In this document: positions 5,095-6,030 of the stretch, one piece after another
Layout of the letters: every line of letters starts with the position of its first letter
How positions within the stretch are numbered: position 1 is the first letter of the stretch
Assembly: GCA_028290245.1 (NCBI GenBank)
Contig: JAQGKG010000408.1
Location: forward strand, 1 to 6,030
Direction of reading: 5' to 3'
DNA length: 6,030 nucleotides
Source of the DNA: Devosia sp.
GTDB taxonomy: Bacteria > Pseudomonadota > Alphaproteobacteria > Rhizobiales > Devosiaceae
The notes under the pieces: generated by a model
Databases searched by the model: none
The model's input: the letters and a program-made list of their open reading frames with translations, nothing else
What the model was told of the DNA's origin: nothing
Position numbers and translations under genes: made by a program

Positions 5095-6030
5095 TTGGCA
5101 CCAGACAATCTGTTCCCGATCCAAGCGGTCCGGGATCGCTTTCCCGCGCTCGCCTATAATCGGGATCACCTGTATTTCGACAACGCCGCAGGCGCCCAAC
5201 TGCCCGACCTGGCTTTGACGGCGGTACACGATCACCTGCTCACCCATAACGTGCAGCGCGGCGCCAAATACGGCCTTAGCCGTTCAGTCGATGCAGGGAT
5301 CGCGGCTGCGCGGCAAAGCGTGGCACTGCTGGTCAATGCCTATGACCCCGCCGAAATCTCGTTTGGTATGAACGCGACGTCGTTCATTCGCCTGGTCAGC
5401 CTCGGCATTGGCCAGACGCTTGGGGAGCGGACGGAAATCATCGTCACGGACCTCGATCACGACGCCAATGTGTCGACCTGGCTGGCCCTTGAGCCTTTGG
5501 GTGCGAAATGCGTGTTCTGGCATATGCGCGATGATGGCACGCTGAATGTGGAAGACCTGGTGCCGCTGCTGAACGAACGCACGCGCCTTGTCGCCTGCGC
5601 CGCAGCGTCCCATGCCTTGGGAACTCTGGTGGACATCGCAGCAGTTAGTGAACTGGCGCATGAGGCTGGCGCCGAGCTTTTCGTCGATTGCGTACATTAC
5701 ACACCCCACGCCCTGGTCGATGTGCAGGCCTGGAATTGCGATTATCTTGTCTGCTCGGGCTACAAGACATTTTCGCCGCACATGGGTTTTCTCTGGGGCC
5801 GGCTTGACCTGCTGCGGGCACTGCCCACCTTCAAGGAAGACTTCATCCCCAACGAGCCGCCGCACAAGATCGAGGTCGGTACCTTCGTCTACGAGAACGT
5901 CGCCGGCATGGATGGCGCGGTACGTTATCTGGAGCAGCTCGGGCAGGACCTCAATGGCGGGGTGGCGCTGTCACGCCGAGGCGCCATCGCCAAAGCCATG
6001 ACCGCAATCCAGCAGTATGAGATTGTCCTG
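5095..6030 (+). CDS. Cysteine desulfurase-like PLP-dependent enzyme (class V), 3' end outside window
   Basis: The first 312 residues are visible, of probably about 400. From the TTG start the protein reads PIQAVRDRFPAL, then LYFDNAAGAQLP (26-37), GMNATSF (91-97, phosphate loop), DLDHDANVSTWLAL (119-132), FVDCVHYTPH (196-205, with Asp198 and His201), and SGYKTFSPHMGFLWGR (221-236) with Lys224 as the Schiff-base lysine. The DHDAN and K-F-x-P-H-x-G-F-L-W-G patterns point to the cysteine desulfurase-like branch often called the VC1184 type, rather than IscS or SufS. Whether it has a catalytic Cys cannot be judged, since that region is beyond the window. Both the first and last plus-strand genes are class V enzymes but differ throughout, so they are not recent duplicates. 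Sitting directly behind the ATPase gene, it most likely acts on the imported amino acid. The specific reaction is not known. Confidence 0.88.
   Translation, partial: MAPDNLFPIQAVRDRFPALAYNRDHLYFDNAAGAQLPDLALTAVHDHLLTHNVQRGAKYGLSRSVDAGIAAARQSVALLVNAYDPAEISFGMNATSFIRLVSLGIGQTLGERTEIIVTDLDHDANVSTWLALEPLGAKCVFWHMRDDGTLNVEDLVPLLNERTRLVACAAASHALGTLVDIAAVSELAHEAGAELFVDCVHYTPHALVDVQAWNCDYLVCSGYKTFSPHMGFLWGRLDLLRALPTFKEDFIPNEPPHKIEVGTFVYENVAGMDGAVRYLEQLGQDLNGGVALSRRGAIAKAMTAIQQYEIVL

Noticed and set aside
5284..5865. 193-codon open frame on the minus strand over the last PLP gene
   Set aside because: Antisense shadow; the plus frame carries the PLP lysine and phosphate-loop motifs.
1..6030. Mobile element, CRISPR, tRNA or phage signals
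   Set aside because: No terminal inverted repeats, transposase, repeat-spacer pattern, tRNA-like cloverleaf or phage-type gene was found by reading both strands.

Overview
The window looks like GC-rich alphaproteobacterial chromosome. Codons end mostly in G or C, the genes are tightly packed, and the gene families (FCD-type GntR regulator, polar amino acid ABC cassette, fold-type I PLP enzymes, TIM-barrel epimerase) are typical of soil or plant-associated Hyphomicrobiales. A Devosia- or Rhizobium-like host is a guess from gene content and codon style, not a measurement. I see no tRNA, rRNA, CRISPR array, insertion sequence or phage gene.

Layout. On the minus strand are the 5' part of a sugar-phosphate isomerase/epimerase-like gene (cut by the window start) and, upstream of it, a GntR-family regulator of the FCD subgroup (560-1249). 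They are separated by about 257 bases that hold a coding-like open frame with no start codon, possibly a gene remnant. A divergent, relatively AT-rich spacer (1250-1571) follows, with two long perfect palindromes that are good operator candidates.

On the plus strand a run of five genes begins: a class-V PLP-dependent enzyme (1572-2693), a periplasmic amino acid-binding protein (2766-3554), a HisM-type permease (3644-4318), an amino acid ABC ATPase (4333-5082), and a second class-V PLP enzyme of the cysteine desulfurase-like type (5095 to beyond the window end, TTG start). A perfect 9-bp hairpin with a short T-run follows the binding-protein gene. It probably lets the binding protein be made in excess over the permease and ATPase.

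How it may work together (inference): a GntR regulator controls divergent transcription of itself and of an uptake-plus-catabolism operon. The ABC importer brings in an amino acid-like solute, and two different PLP enzymes that bracket the transporter genes process it. The substrate cannot be read from the sequence. The most interesting points are the bracketing of one importer by two unrelated class-V PLP enzymes, the palindromic operators, changes at ligand-contact positions of the binding protein, and an Asp in place of the usual last metal-binding His of the regulator. The locus looks like an uncharacterised amino acid utilisation island rather than a new kind of molecular system.
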